Assembly (NCBI GenBank): GCA_039636795.1
Contig: CP143430.1
Span: 4,092,001 to 4,156,000, forward strand
DNA from: Micrococcaceae bacterium Sec5.1
GTDB lineage: Bacteria; Actinomycetota; Actinomycetes; Actinomycetales; Micrococcaceae
Length of the DNA stretch: 64,000 bases
Reading direction: 5' to 3'
Shown here in pieces: positions 32,562 to 41,243 of the stretch (the stretch's first letter is position 1; each line of letters begins with the position of its first letter). The notes beneath the pieces are model-generated. The model was not told where the DNA came from and ran no database searches. It saw only the letters and a program-made list of their open reading frames with translations. Position numbers and translations under genes: made by a program.

Positions 32562-34100
32562 ATGAGCACTGAAACCTCGACGCCGGACGGCGGTTCAGCG
32601 GGCGGCGACCGTACCGCCGTCGTACCTTCCAAAGGCCTCCATGCAGGAATCCTGGACCTTGGCGACTCCGTCATGCTGGGTTTGGCATCCACCGCGCCTG
32701 TGTATTCGCTCGCCGCTACGCTGGGGCTCATTGTTGCCGTCAACGGCAACTACACTCCCCTGATCCTGGTTCTTGCCTTCATTCCAGTGCTCTTCATCGC
32801 CTATGCCTTCCGCGAATTGAACAGTGCACTCCCTGACTGTGGCACCACGTTCTTCTGGGCACGAAAGGCCTTTGGTCCGTGGGCGGCCTGGCTTGGCGGC
32901 TGGGGCGTGGCACTGGCCGGCATCGTAGTCCTCGCCAACCTGGCGCAAATTGCCGGGAAGTATCTGTGGTTGCTGATCGGCGACGGTTCCCTGGCCGACA
33001 ACACCTGGCTGGTTACCGCCACCGGGGTCCTGTTCATCGCGTTCATGACCTACGTCAATCACCGCGGCATTCGGCTGGGCGAGCACGTCCAGCGGACCCT
33101 GACCTACATCCAGTACATTTCACTGGGCATCTTTGCAGTGGCCATTATTGTTCGAATTGCAGCTGGGGTTCCCGGCAGTGACGGCACTATCCAGCCTTTC
33201 GACCTTGAGTGGTTCAACCCCGCGGGTGCCTTCGCCGATCCCAGCGCCGTGGTTCATGGGGTCCTGCTGGCCCTGTTCATCTACTGGGGCTGGGACACGT
33301 GCCTGGCCCTGAACGAAGAGACTGAAAACCCTGCGAAGACTCCGGGCCGTGGTGCCGTCATCTCGGCGTTCGTCCTGGTGGCAATCTACGTTTCCGTTGC
33401 ACTGCTGGTGATGATGTACGCGAGTGTCGGGACCGAAGGCATCGGCCTGGGCAATGAAGCGAACCAGGATGACGTCTTCCTTGCCATGAAGGATGTAGTG
33501 CTGGGCCCGTGGGGTTGGCTGATCGTGGTGGCCGTGCTTGCATCCGTACTGTCGTCAACACAGACCACCATCCTCCCCACAGCCCGGGGGACGCTGTCCA
33601 TGGGCGTGCACGGTGCCCTGCCGGCGCGTTTTGGCAAGGTCCACGAACGGTTCCAGACACCGGGTTTCTCAACCCAGGTCATGGGCGTGGCTGCCGTGGT
33701 GTACTTCGTGGCCATGAGCTTCCTCAGCGAGGACCTGCTGGCGGACTCCATCAGCGCCATCAGCCTGTTCATCGCGTTCTACTACGCCCTGACCGGTTTC
33801 TCGTGCGTATGGTTCTTCCGCTCAACGCTTCGGGATTCCGCCCGCAACCTGTGGTTCCGTGGCATCCTGCCCATCCTGGGGGCGGTGTCGCTGACGGTGG
33901 CGTTCTTTATTTCGGCGGTGCAAATGTGGGATCCGGAGTATGGAGACACCCAGATCTTTGGAATCGGCGGAGCCTTTGTCAGTGGGGTCCTGCTTCTGCT
34001 CCTGGGCGTGGTGCTGGCCATCGTGTGCCGTTTCGCACCTGCCACGCGTGGCTTCTTCACTGGGGAGCGGGCCGACGCCGGGGTGGTACGGGGCGAGTAG
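32562..34100 (+). CDS. APC-family amino acid/polyamine permease
   Basis: A 512-residue transporter with about 12 membrane helices. The N-terminal cytoplasmic tail is followed by GDSVMLGLASTAPVYSLAATLG, the substrate-binding helix 1 break of APC proteins. Later segments include WGWDTCLALNEET at the helix 6 region and a long final helix set. It begins 12 bases after the ligase stop, and there are three genes in one direction with no intervening terminator. It could import the amine or amino acid used by the ligase (inference). Confidence 0.93.
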   Translation: MSTETSTPDGGSAGGDRTAVVPSKGLHAGILDLGDSVMLGLASTAPVYSLAATLGLIVAVNGNYTPLILVLAFIPVLFIAYAFRELNSALPDCGTTFFWARKAFGPWAAWLGGWGVALAGIVVLANLAQIAGKYLWLLIGDGSLADNTWLVTATGVLFIAFMTYVNHRGIRLGEHVQRTLTYIQYISLGIFAVAIIVRIAAGVPGSDGTIQPFDLEWFNPAGAFADPSAVVHGVLLALFIYWGWDTCLALNEETENPAKTPGRGAVISAFVLVAIYVSVALLVMMYASVGTEGIGLGNEANQDDVFLAMKDVVLGPWGWLIVVAVLASVLSSTQTTILPTARGTLSMGVHGALPARFGKVHERFQTPGFSTQVMGVAAVVYFVAMSFLSEDLLADSISAISLFIAFYYALTGFSCVWFFRSTLRDSARNLWFRGILPILGAVSLTVAFFISAVQMWDPEYGDTQIFGIGGAFVSGVLLLLLGVVLAIVCRFAPATRGFFTGERADAGVVRGE

Positions 34101-34124
34101 GCGCGCGTAAGCGGCGAGTAGGGT

Positions 34125-35465
34125 TTAGCGTCGCGCTGCGGTCCACTGATGCAGCCGGGTGGGAATGTCAGGGACCTCAATCTGGACAGCATCCCGCCGC
34201 AGCGCGATGAGCCAGCAGACCAGGATCCCCACGGCGCAGAACACTCCTGCACTTGATGCCATGATCCAGAGCCCTGGCGTCTGGACGTTCAGGTCTGCGG
34301 CACCCAGCGCCGTGCCGATGGTCTTTGGCGAATAGAAGAAGACCAGCGTGGAAAGTGCCAGCACAGCGGTCATCACAGTTCTCTGCGCCATGTACCTGCC
34401 AGGAGTTTCCTTGATGGTCCAGGCGAATGCCGGCAGGACCACAGCCATCCAGACCCAATGGTGGGACCACGAGACCGGACTGATGAGCAGCATGGCGAGT
34501 GCCGTCGTCGACATTGCAATGACCCGGGCTCCTTGGGCACTGGCCGCACGGATCAGGAAGGCCGCGAGCACAACCGTGGCGAGGCTGAGCGCGAGCCAGG
34601 GAACGGTTACTGAATCCTGCGGCACGCCGAAGTGCAGCAATGCGCCCTTGATCGAGAGGTTGTCCACGTAGCCGGCGCCGCCGATCCGGGACGTGTCAGG
34701 GAGTATTTCCAGCCAGAACTGCAGGGACTCAGCGGGCCGAACCACCCATGCCAGGAGGACGGTGCCGGCGAAACCAATGGACATGTTGGCCAGTCCACGC
34801 CAATCCTTGCGCATCAGGAAGTACAGGCCAAAGACTAGGGGCGTTAGCTTGATACCGGCCGCTATGCCCACCAGTAAGCCGCTGCCACGGACGCCCCGAC
34901 GACCGGCCGGGCCAAGCAAGTCGACAGCCATCAAACCCATGAGCAGGATGTTGATCTGGCCGAACGCCAACGTCTCACGCCATGGGCCGAGGAACAGGAC
35001 AGCCAGGACCAGGGCCCCGGCAATCCAGCGGCTGCGGCCGGATGACAACGCAGTGCGCCAGTCGTGCTTGGAGGCCCAATACTTCACAATCGTGGCGGCA
35101 ACCCAGGCGGCAATGGCCACTCCGGCCACGTTGAACAGCATGAGAGCGGCGGGTTGGGGCCAGAGTGCCAGCAGCCCGAAGATGAGCGCCGCGAACGGTG
35201 GATACGTAAAGGGAAGTTCCGGTCCGCCGGCCGCGGCAACGCTTGGACCGTACAGGTCCGAAGGCGAGGCGCCGGCGTCGTTGAGGATGCTTCCGCCGAA
35301 CCAGTACACACTGAAGTCCAGGCCCTGCTTGCTCCACTCAGCAAGCATCAGCCACACGGGCCACATCACGAGCGCCCACGGGAGCCAATGCAGTGCCCGT
35401 GAAGTGGTGGACATAGCCTTCCCGGTATCCGCCTTAGCTTGTAAATCGACGCCGGGCAGTGCCAT
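34125..35465 (-). CDS. GT87-type polyprenol-phosphate-mannose-dependent mannosyltransferase
   Basis: A 446-residue multi-helix (about 10) membrane protein of the DUF2029/GT87 family, whose actinobacterial members transfer mannose from polyprenol-phosphate mannose in lipomannan or glycan synthesis. Segments such as TYPPFAALIFGLLALWP, GQINILLMGLMAVDLLG, GVRGSGLLVGIAAGIKLTPL and SPVSWSHHWVW are family hallmarks. GGGGGAC before ATG at 35465 supports that start; a TTG at 35489 is the alternative. It is convergent with the APC permease. A paralogue lies at 41244-42548. Confidence 0.9.
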   Translation of the reverse strand: MALPGVDLQAKADTGKAMSTTSRALHWLPWALVMWPVWLMLAEWSKQGLDFSVYWFGGSILNDAGASPSDLYGPSVAAAGGPELPFTYPPFAALIFGLLALWPQPAALMLFNVAGVAIAAWVAATIVKYWASKHDWRTALSSGRSRWIAGALVLAVLFLGPWRETLAFGQINILLMGLMAVDLLGPAGRRGVRGSGLLVGIAAGIKLTPLVFGLYFLMRKDWRGLANMSIGFAGTVLLAWVVRPAESLQFWLEILPDTSRIGGAGYVDNLSIKGALLHFGVPQDSVTVPWLALSLATVVLAAFLIRAASAQGARVIAMSTTALAMLLISPVSWSHHWVWMAVVLPAFAWTIKETPGRYMAQRTVMTAVLALSTLVFFYSPKTIGTALGAADLNVQTPGLWIMASSAGVFCAVGILVCWLIALRRDAVQIEVPDIPTRLHQWTAARR

Positions 35466-35655
35466 GTCTTTGTCCCCCAATATTTTCAATGTGCAGTGGG
35501 GAACCCAGTGGTCCCCGAATACATACTACTTAAACGCCCGGCGGCGCCGATCCGGCTGATGGTTGCGCCCGTCCCAGCTGCCGGTTGCGCCTGACGCGGC
35601 GGAGGGGCGCGGGGCGTCTGCCTCGTGCGGGCATCCAGCCGCTTAGGATGCTGGA

Positions 35656-36840
35656 ATGAGCGATTCAACGATGAACACCTCGGATGTGCTGGCCCTCGAT
35701 TCCCTCTTGACCAGCGAAGAACTGGCTCTGCGCGAGAAGGTTCGGGATTACACCGCCCAGCGGATCCGGCCGAACATCGCGCGCTGGTATGAGGACGCAG
35801 TTTTCCCGCAGGAGATCGCGCCCGAGTTGGGCGAGCTCGGCGTCCTGGGAATGCATCTGGAGGGCTACGGCTGCCCCGGCCGGACCGCCGTCGAATATGG
35901 CCTGGCAGCCATGGAGCTGGAGGCCAGCGATTCCGGTATCCGCACCTTTGTCTCGGTGCAGGGCTCGCTCGCCATGACGGCCATTCACAAGTGGGGCTCG
36001 GAGGAGCAGAAAGAACAGTGGCTGCCACGGATGGCTGCCGGCGAACTGATCGGCTGCTTTGCGTTGACGGAGCCGACGGCGGGTTCGGACCCGTCGTCGA
36101 TGACTACTTTCGCTCGTGAGACCTCCGACGGCTGGGTCCTCAACGGCGCCAAGCGCTGGATCGGACTCGCCTCAATTGCCGACGTCATGGTGGTGTGGGC
36201 CCAAACGGAGGATAACGCGGCCGGCATCCGCGGCTTCCTGGTACCGGCGGGCACGCCGGGCGTCACGGCCACGCCGATCGAGCCGAAGCTCTCCATGCGC
36301 GCATCAGTCCAATGCGACATCAAGTTCGACGACGTAAGGCTGGGTCCGGAGGCAATCCTCCCGGGTGCCATAGGACTTCGTGGACCGTTCTCCTGCCTGA
36401 ACGAAGCCCGCTACGGCATTGCGTGGGGAGCCATGGGGGCGGCCCGCGACTCCTATGAGGCCGCCTTGGAATATTCCGGCAGCCGACTCCAGTTCGGGCG
36501 CCCACTGGCTGGATACCAGCTGACGCAGGAGAAGCTGGTGAACATGCTCCTCGAGATCCAGAAGGGCACCATGCTCGCCCTCCACCTCGGCCGCCTGAAA
36601 GACGCCGGACACCTTCAGCCCCAGCAGATCTCCCTGGGCAAGCTCAACAACGTCCGGGAGGCCATCAAGATCGCCCGGGAGGCCCGCACCATCCTGGGCG
36701 GCAACGGCGTGACGCTGGATTATTCGCCGCTGCGCCACGCCAACAACCTTGAATCAGTGCGCACCTATGAAGGCACTGACGAGGTTCACACCCTGATCCT
36801 TGGGCAGCACATCACGGGGATCGCCGCGTTCCGGGGCTGA
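35656..36840 (+). CDS. gcdH: glutaryl-CoA dehydrogenase-like acyl-CoA dehydrogenase
   Basis: A 394-residue flavoprotein that oxidises and decarboxylates glutaryl-CoA to crotonyl-CoA in lysine or tryptophan breakdown. Marks are CFALTEPTAGSDPSSM, the RMRASVQCDIKFDDV-like segment MRASVQCDIKFDDVRLG and the catalytic Glu E372 in TYEGTDEVHTLILG. The last of these, with QHITGIAAF, separates glutaryl-CoA dehydrogenases from other acyl-CoA dehydrogenases. It is not in an operon. Stem-loop B2 follows its stop. Family assignment is firm; substrate from homology. Confidence 0.9.
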   Translation: MSDSTMNTSDVLALDSLLTSEELALREKVRDYTAQRIRPNIARWYEDAVFPQEIAPELGELGVLGMHLEGYGCPGRTAVEYGLAAMELEASDSGIRTFVSVQGSLAMTAIHKWGSEEQKEQWLPRMAAGELIGCFALTEPTAGSDPSSMTTFARETSDGWVLNGAKRWIGLASIADVMVVWAQTEDNAAGIRGFLVPAGTPGVTATPIEPKLSMRASVQCDIKFDDVRLGPEAILPGAIGLRGPFSCLNEARYGIAWGAMGAARDSYEAALEYSGSRLQFGRPLAGYQLTQEKLVNMLLEIQKGTMLALHLGRLKDAGHLQPQQISLGKLNNVREAIKIAREARTILGGNGVTLDYSPLRHANNLESVRTYEGTDEVHTLILGQHITGIAAFRG

Positions 36841-36851
36841 GCACCCAAGTA

Positions 36852-36897
36852 AGTCGCAATTAAGCGCGTTCTCACGGCTCAAAACGCGCTCAACTGC
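36852..36897. terminator. imperfect palindrome, repeat family B copy 2
   Basis: GCAATTAAGCGCGTT and its near-complement AACGCGCTCAACTGC (two mismatches) form a stem between the convergent gcdH and MFS genes. The left arm AGTCGCAATTAAGC matches the arm at 14869-14882 with one change. Confidence 0.6.
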
Positions 36898-36932
36898 TAC
36901 CTAGTTGGGCTGGGGCGGCGGGCTAGTCCGGG

Positions 36933-38345
36933 TCAGGCGGAAACTGTGGCGGGTTGCTTCTTCGCTGAATCCTTGCGGATGGTTGCACTGATCACTGCAG
37001 CTACCGTGCACATGGCTGCCGCACCCAACCAGGCGTAGTTGTAGTGTCCGGTGGCATCGCGGATGAACCCGGCAGCCAGCGCGGCGGCCGCCGCTCCGAG
37101 CTGATGGGCCGCGAACACCCAGCCGAAAACCACTGAGCCATCGGCGCCGAATACCGAGCGGCAGATGGCTGCCGTCGGGGGCACAGTAGCTACCCAGTCC
37201 AGGCCGTAGACAACGACGAAGATGATCATGCTGGGTTCCACGGATGAGCCCAGCAGCAGCGGCAGCACCAGAAGGCCGATTCCCCGGAACTGGTAGTAGA
37301 CCGCCAGCAGGACCTTTGGGTTGAAGCGGTCCGTCAGCCACCCGGACGCGATGGTCCCCACGATGTCGAAGATCCCGACGACGGCCAGCAAGCCCGCCGC
37401 CGTGGTTTCCGGCATGCCGTGATCGTGCGCGGAGGGAATGAAGTGCGTGCCGATGAGCCCGTTGGTCGTGGCGCCGCAGATGGCGAAGCCCGCCGCCAGC
37501 GCCCAGAAAGTGCGGACTTTGCTGGCACGTTTGAGGACCTGCAACGCCCGGACAGCCGCGTTCGCCGAATCCGGCTTGACTGTTTCGGAGCCGCTCCCTA
37601 GCGGCGCAACGGGAACGCCCGCCGTCGTGGTCTTTGAGCCGGCGGTACCGGCCGCGGGTGCTTCCGCACCATAAGGCAACACCCCGACGTCGGCAGGTGA
37701 GTTCCGCAGCCACCGCAGGACCAGCGGTACCACAGCGAGCGCACCGGCAGCGATGAGCAATGACGCTCCCCGCCACCCCGGGTTCTGGGCAAGGGCGGCG
37801 ATGAAGGGCAGGAAGACGAGCTGCCCGGCGGCGCTGCCGGCGGTCAGGATGCCGATCACCAGGCCGCGACTTTTGGCGAACCACGTGTTTGCGATGGTCG
37901 CTGCAAAGACGAGGGCCATGGATCCCGTTCCCAGGCCAATCAGCACGCCCCAGGTGAGCAGGATCTGCCAGGACTGGTTGACGAACACCGTTAGCGCTGA
38001 GCCCAGACCGATCAGGCAAAGCGCGAGCGAGGTGACTTTGCGTATGCCGAAGCGTTCCATTAAGGCAGCGGCGAAGGGGGCCGTCAGCCCGAACAGGACG
38101 AGGTTGATGCTCACCGCCAAGGACAAGACTGTGGTGGACCAGCCGAATTCCTGTTGTAGCGGAACCATCAGCACTCCGGGCGCGGCCCTGAAGCCGGCGG
38201 CCCCAACCAGGGCGAGGAAAGCTACGGCGGCTACAATCCAGGCCGGGTGAAGTTTTCGGCTGGATCGTTGGCCGGGTTTGGGGGCTTTGCCAGTGGGGAC
38301 GCCTGCTGTGGTGGTCGGAGTTCCTGTGACATCGGGAGCGGTCAT
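36933..38345 (-). CDS. MFS transporter (oxalate/formate-antiporter-like)
   Basis: A 470-residue major facilitator with 12 predicted helices and a central cytoplasmic loop rich in Ala, Gly and Thr (about residues 226-265). The first half carries NLVLFGLTAPFAAALMERFG, a motif-A-like sequence, and the second half DIVGTIASGWLTDRF. The protein follows directly after the HxlR-type regulator gene; start and stop overlap as ATGA, so the regulator and transporter are coupled. It probably exports or imports a small organic acid or drug controlled by that regulator. Confidence 0.88.
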   Translation of the reverse strand: MTAPDVTGTPTTTAGVPTGKAPKPGQRSSRKLHPAWIVAAVAFLALVGAAGFRAAPGVLMVPLQQEFGWSTTVLSLAVSINLVLFGLTAPFAAALMERFGIRKVTSLALCLIGLGSALTVFVNQSWQILLTWGVLIGLGTGSMALVFAATIANTWFAKSRGLVIGILTAGSAAGQLVFLPFIAALAQNPGWRGASLLIAAGALAVVPLVLRWLRNSPADVGVLPYGAEAPAAGTAGSKTTTAGVPVAPLGSGSETVKPDSANAAVRALQVLKRASKVRTFWALAAGFAICGATTNGLIGTHFIPSAHDHGMPETTAAGLLAVVGIFDIVGTIASGWLTDRFNPKVLLAVYYQFRGIGLLVLPLLLGSSVEPSMIIFVVVYGLDWVATVPPTAAICRSVFGADGSVVFGWVFAAHQLGAAAAALAAGFIRDATGHYNYAWLGAAAMCTVAAVISATIRKDSAKKQPATVSA

Positions 38346-38866
38346 GCGGAGATCTCCGTTTCAGGGGAAGTAGTTGGTACGGGTGCTATGGCCAGGGGCA
38401 GGGGATGGTCACTGCGTGTGAAGCTGTGCCAGCTCGTGTTGGCAGCTGTCAGGTGAACGCCACAATGCGTGCACGTGTCTGCCGACGCCGTGATTTGTCC
38501 GCAGTCAGTGTGAACGACCTTCATATGGGACACCTCGTTGGGCGCGTCCAAGTGTTTCTCTGCCCAGATGATGATGGCATTGAGGACGGGAAGAGCATCC
38601 TCACCCTTGGGTGTCAGCACGTATTCCTGGCGTGTCCGGGCACCATCCTCATAAGGACGTTGGCCCAACAGCCCGTCCTCGAGCAGCCATGCCAGACGTT
38701 TGCTGAGAACGTTGTCCGCGACTTCCAGTCGCTCCTTGATGGCTTCGAAGCGACCGTTTCCGAAGAAAATCTCGCGCAGGACCAAGCTTCCCCATGGATC
38801 GCCGAGGACGTCGAGGCCGCGCGCCAGGCTGCACGTGCGGGCGGACCAGTCAGATCGCAAAGGCAT
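38342..38866 (-). CDS. HxlR-family transcriptional regulator with zinc-ribbon tail
   Basis: A 174-residue protein. The HxlR winged helix occupies residues 8-105 (ARGLDVLGDPWGSLVLREIFFG and LTPKGEDALPVL). The C-terminal part carries C122 and a CTHC pair, likely a zinc ribbon or redox-active cysteines, uncommon in short HxlR proteins. Start ATG at 38866 and the overlap with the transporter suggest that it controls its own operon, responding to a ligand or oxidation. Confidence 0.85.
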   Translation of the reverse strand: MPLRSDWSARTCSLARGLDVLGDPWGSLVLREIFFGNGRFEAIKERLEVADNVLSKRLAWLLEDGLLGQRPYEDGARTRQEYVLTPKGEDALPVLNAIIIWAEKHLDAPNEVSHMKVVHTDCGQITASADTCTHCGVHLTAANTSWHSFTRSDHPLPLAIAPVPTTSPETEISA

Positions 38867-39019
38867 GTGGACAAGCTACCTGACTTTTCTAAAGAAAGCT
38901 ACGCTCGGCGTAATGGTCCACCCCCTCGGCGCACCCGCTGGTTTGCCGTAGTTTCATCACTGGTTTACCCGTCCTACCTAGGCTGGCTGCGTCAACTCTG
39001 ACCACGAAAGGCACCCTGA

Positions 39020-41158
39020 ATGTCCTCGAATACCCCTGATCGGGTTAATCGTTCCATCAGCGCATCCGGATTGTCCCGACGCGGCTTCCTCGGCACGGCG
39101 GCCGCAGCGACGGCGCTTGCGGCCACCGGCTCATTGCTGCCTCCATCTGTGCAGGCAGCAATGGCAAAGCCCGTCCCGCCTGGAAACCTGCAATCCATCA
39201 AGCACGTGATTGTGCTGATGCAGGAAAACCGCTCCTTCGATCACTACTTCGGCTCATTGCGCGGCGTCCGGGGCTACGGGGACAAGTCCGTGACGCGCCT
39301 GCCCAACGGGAAGTCGATGTTCGAACAACCCAGGGCTACAGGAGAAACCGTCCTGCCGTTCTCCCTCCGCAAGGCAGCGGAGCTGGCCGGCCGCCCCGGC
39401 TCAGACATTCAGTACCTTGGTGATCTTGACCATTCCTTCGCCGGCACTACCACGGCGTGGAACAACGGCTGGTGCGATAAGTGGGTTCCTGCCAAGAGCG
39501 CATCCACCATGACGTTCTACGAGCGGGCTGACATTCCACTGCAGTACGAACTCGCGGACACCTTCACCATCTGCGATGCCTACCACTGCTCCGTCAACGG
39601 ATCCACTAACCCCAACCGCAACTATCTCTGGAGCGGCACCACAGGCAACGAGCCAGGAAGCAGCAAGCGCGCGGTGACCAACGCGGCCTACGGCTACACC
39701 CACGGAGGCTACGACTGGACCACCTACCCGGAGCGCCTGGAGCAGTCAGGGATTTCCTGGAAGATCTATCAGGACTGGGACAATTTCACGGACAATGCTG
39801 TGGAATACTTCCAAACCTTCAAGACAATCGGCAGGAAGATGCTGGGATCGGTGGAGGGCAACCTCAACACCACCGAGGAGTTCTACGACAAGCTGGCCGG
39901 CAAGACCCCCGCTGAGCAGGACCGTCTCCTTGCCCAACTGGAGCAAGGCCGGGCGACGCTCAGCGAGTCCGAGAAAGCCCTCTTCGACAAAGCAATGTGG
40001 CGTGGGCGACCCAACACGCTTCTCCAGCGGCTAGGCACGAACATCAGCGACGGTACTTTGCCACAAGTCAGCTGGCTGGTTCCCTCGGCAGCGGATTCGG
40101 AACACCCGGGCGCATCCACGCCGGTGGGCAGCGCAAACTTCGTGTACAGGCTGCTGGACACCGTGGCCAGTAACCCTGATACGTGGGACACCACCGCGAT
40201 CTTCCTGAACTTTGACGAGAACGATGGCTACTTCGATCACGTCCCGCCGCCGGTCCAGCCGCGCCCGGAGTCCGGGGAATCCACTGACTGGACCACGGCA
40301 CGGCCCATTGGTCTGGGCCCTCGCGTCCCCATGACCATCGTTTCCCCCTGGACCGTGGGCGGCTATGTCAGCTCCGAGGTCTTCGACCACACCTCCGTGC
40401 TCCGCTTCCTGGAGCGCTGGACGGGGGTCCAAGAGCCGAACATCTCGCCCTGGCGCCGTGATGTCTGTGGGGACCTGACGGGCGTCTTCAACTTCGAATC
40501 CCCGGGGACTCCCCCGGTTTTGGACCACCCGGGCGCTGTACCTGCCAAGATCAGCAGGTGGCGGCCGAACCCTCCGGCGGTCCAGGTGGCACCCATCCAA
40601 GAACCCGGAAGCCGCCCGGCCCGTCCATTGCCATATAGACCCCAGGTATCGGCCGCGGTTCAGCCAGGAAAAATCACTTTGGCGCTGGCCAACAGCGGCG
40701 CGCGCTCAACCCACTTCACCATTTATGGCTACAAGGGCGAAGTCACCGAACCCCGGCACGTGGACGTTCTGGGGAGCCAGAAGGTGGAGCTGCCCGTTCC
40801 CTCCGGCGAATTCGACGTCGTCGTCACCGGTCCAAACCGCTACCACTACGAGCTGAAAGGCTCGACGGCGGGTGCCGCGGCCGGCGTCGATCTCACCGTG
40901 AACGGTCGGCGCGGCAACCAGGCCGTGGAGCTGGAGTTACGCAACGACGGCACGGCAACCGTCACGCTTCGCATTGAGTCCCTGCAGTATGCGGACGGCA
41001 ATGACACGGTGAAGCTCAAGCCGGGGCAGACCAGGAAGATCGGTTGGGAAACCTTGCAGGGTTGGTACGACCTTCAGGTCACCTCACCCGATGACGCTAC
41101 CTTCCGCAGGCGCCTGACCGGCCGTGAGGAAGACGGCCGGGAAGGTATCTCGGGCTGA
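39020..41158 (+). CDS. Tat-exported phosphocholine-type phospholipase C
   Basis: A 712-residue phosphoesterase (PLC, family of acid phosphatase/arylsulfatase-like fold) that cleaves phospholipids outside the cell. A Tat signal SRRGFLG (19-25) with a hydrophobic run and an Ala-rich cleavage region starts the protein. The catalytic core begins QENRSFDHYFG (68-78) and continues with conserved YHCSVNGSTNPNR and FLNFDENDGYFDHV. Two C-terminal DUF756-like domains lie at about 510-705. GAAAGG lies 10 bases before the ATG. It is probably induced by phosphate starvation, as in relatives. Confidence 0.92.
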   Translation: MSSNTPDRVNRSISASGLSRRGFLGTAAAATALAATGSLLPPSVQAAMAKPVPPGNLQSIKHVIVLMQENRSFDHYFGSLRGVRGYGDKSVTRLPNGKSMFEQPRATGETVLPFSLRKAAELAGRPGSDIQYLGDLDHSFAGTTTAWNNGWCDKWVPAKSASTMTFYERADIPLQYELADTFTICDAYHCSVNGSTNPNRNYLWSGTTGNEPGSSKRAVTNAAYGYTHGGYDWTTYPERLEQSGISWKIYQDWDNFTDNAVEYFQTFKTIGRKMLGSVEGNLNTTEEFYDKLAGKTPAEQDRLLAQLEQGRATLSESEKALFDKAMWRGRPNTLLQRLGTNISDGTLPQVSWLVPSAADSEHPGASTPVGSANFVYRLLDTVASNPDTWDTTAIFLNFDENDGYFDHVPPPVQPRPESGESTDWTTARPIGLGPRVPMTIVSPWTVGGYVSSEVFDHTSVLRFLERWTGVQEPNISPWRRDVCGDLTGVFNFESPGTPPVLDHPGAVPAKISRWRPNPPAVQVAPIQEPGSRPARPLPYRPQVSAAVQPGKITLALANSGARSTHFTIYGYKGEVTEPRHVDVLGSQKVELPVPSGEFDVVVTGPNRYHYELKGSTAGAAAGVDLTVNGRRGNQAVELELRNDGTATVTLRIESLQYADGNDTVKLKPGQTRKIGWETLQGWYDLQVTSPDDATFRRRLTGREEDGREGISG

Positions 41159-41187
41159 GCCGACCCTCCGTCGCTCTGAAGAATACT

Positions 41188-41241
41188 GCTCTTGTTCGTC
41201 TCACATACCGCAGAACGGTGAGGGGGGCGAACAAGGGCGGG
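41188..41241. terminator. intergenic palindrome, repeat family D copy 2
   Basis: GCTCTTGTTCG (41188-41198) pairs with CGAACAAGGGC (41228-41238), with one mismatch, and an inner CTCAC/GTGAG pair. It lies between the convergent phospholipase and GT87 genes and resembles the copy at 24723-24779. Confidence 0.65.
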
Positions 41242-41243
41242 AT

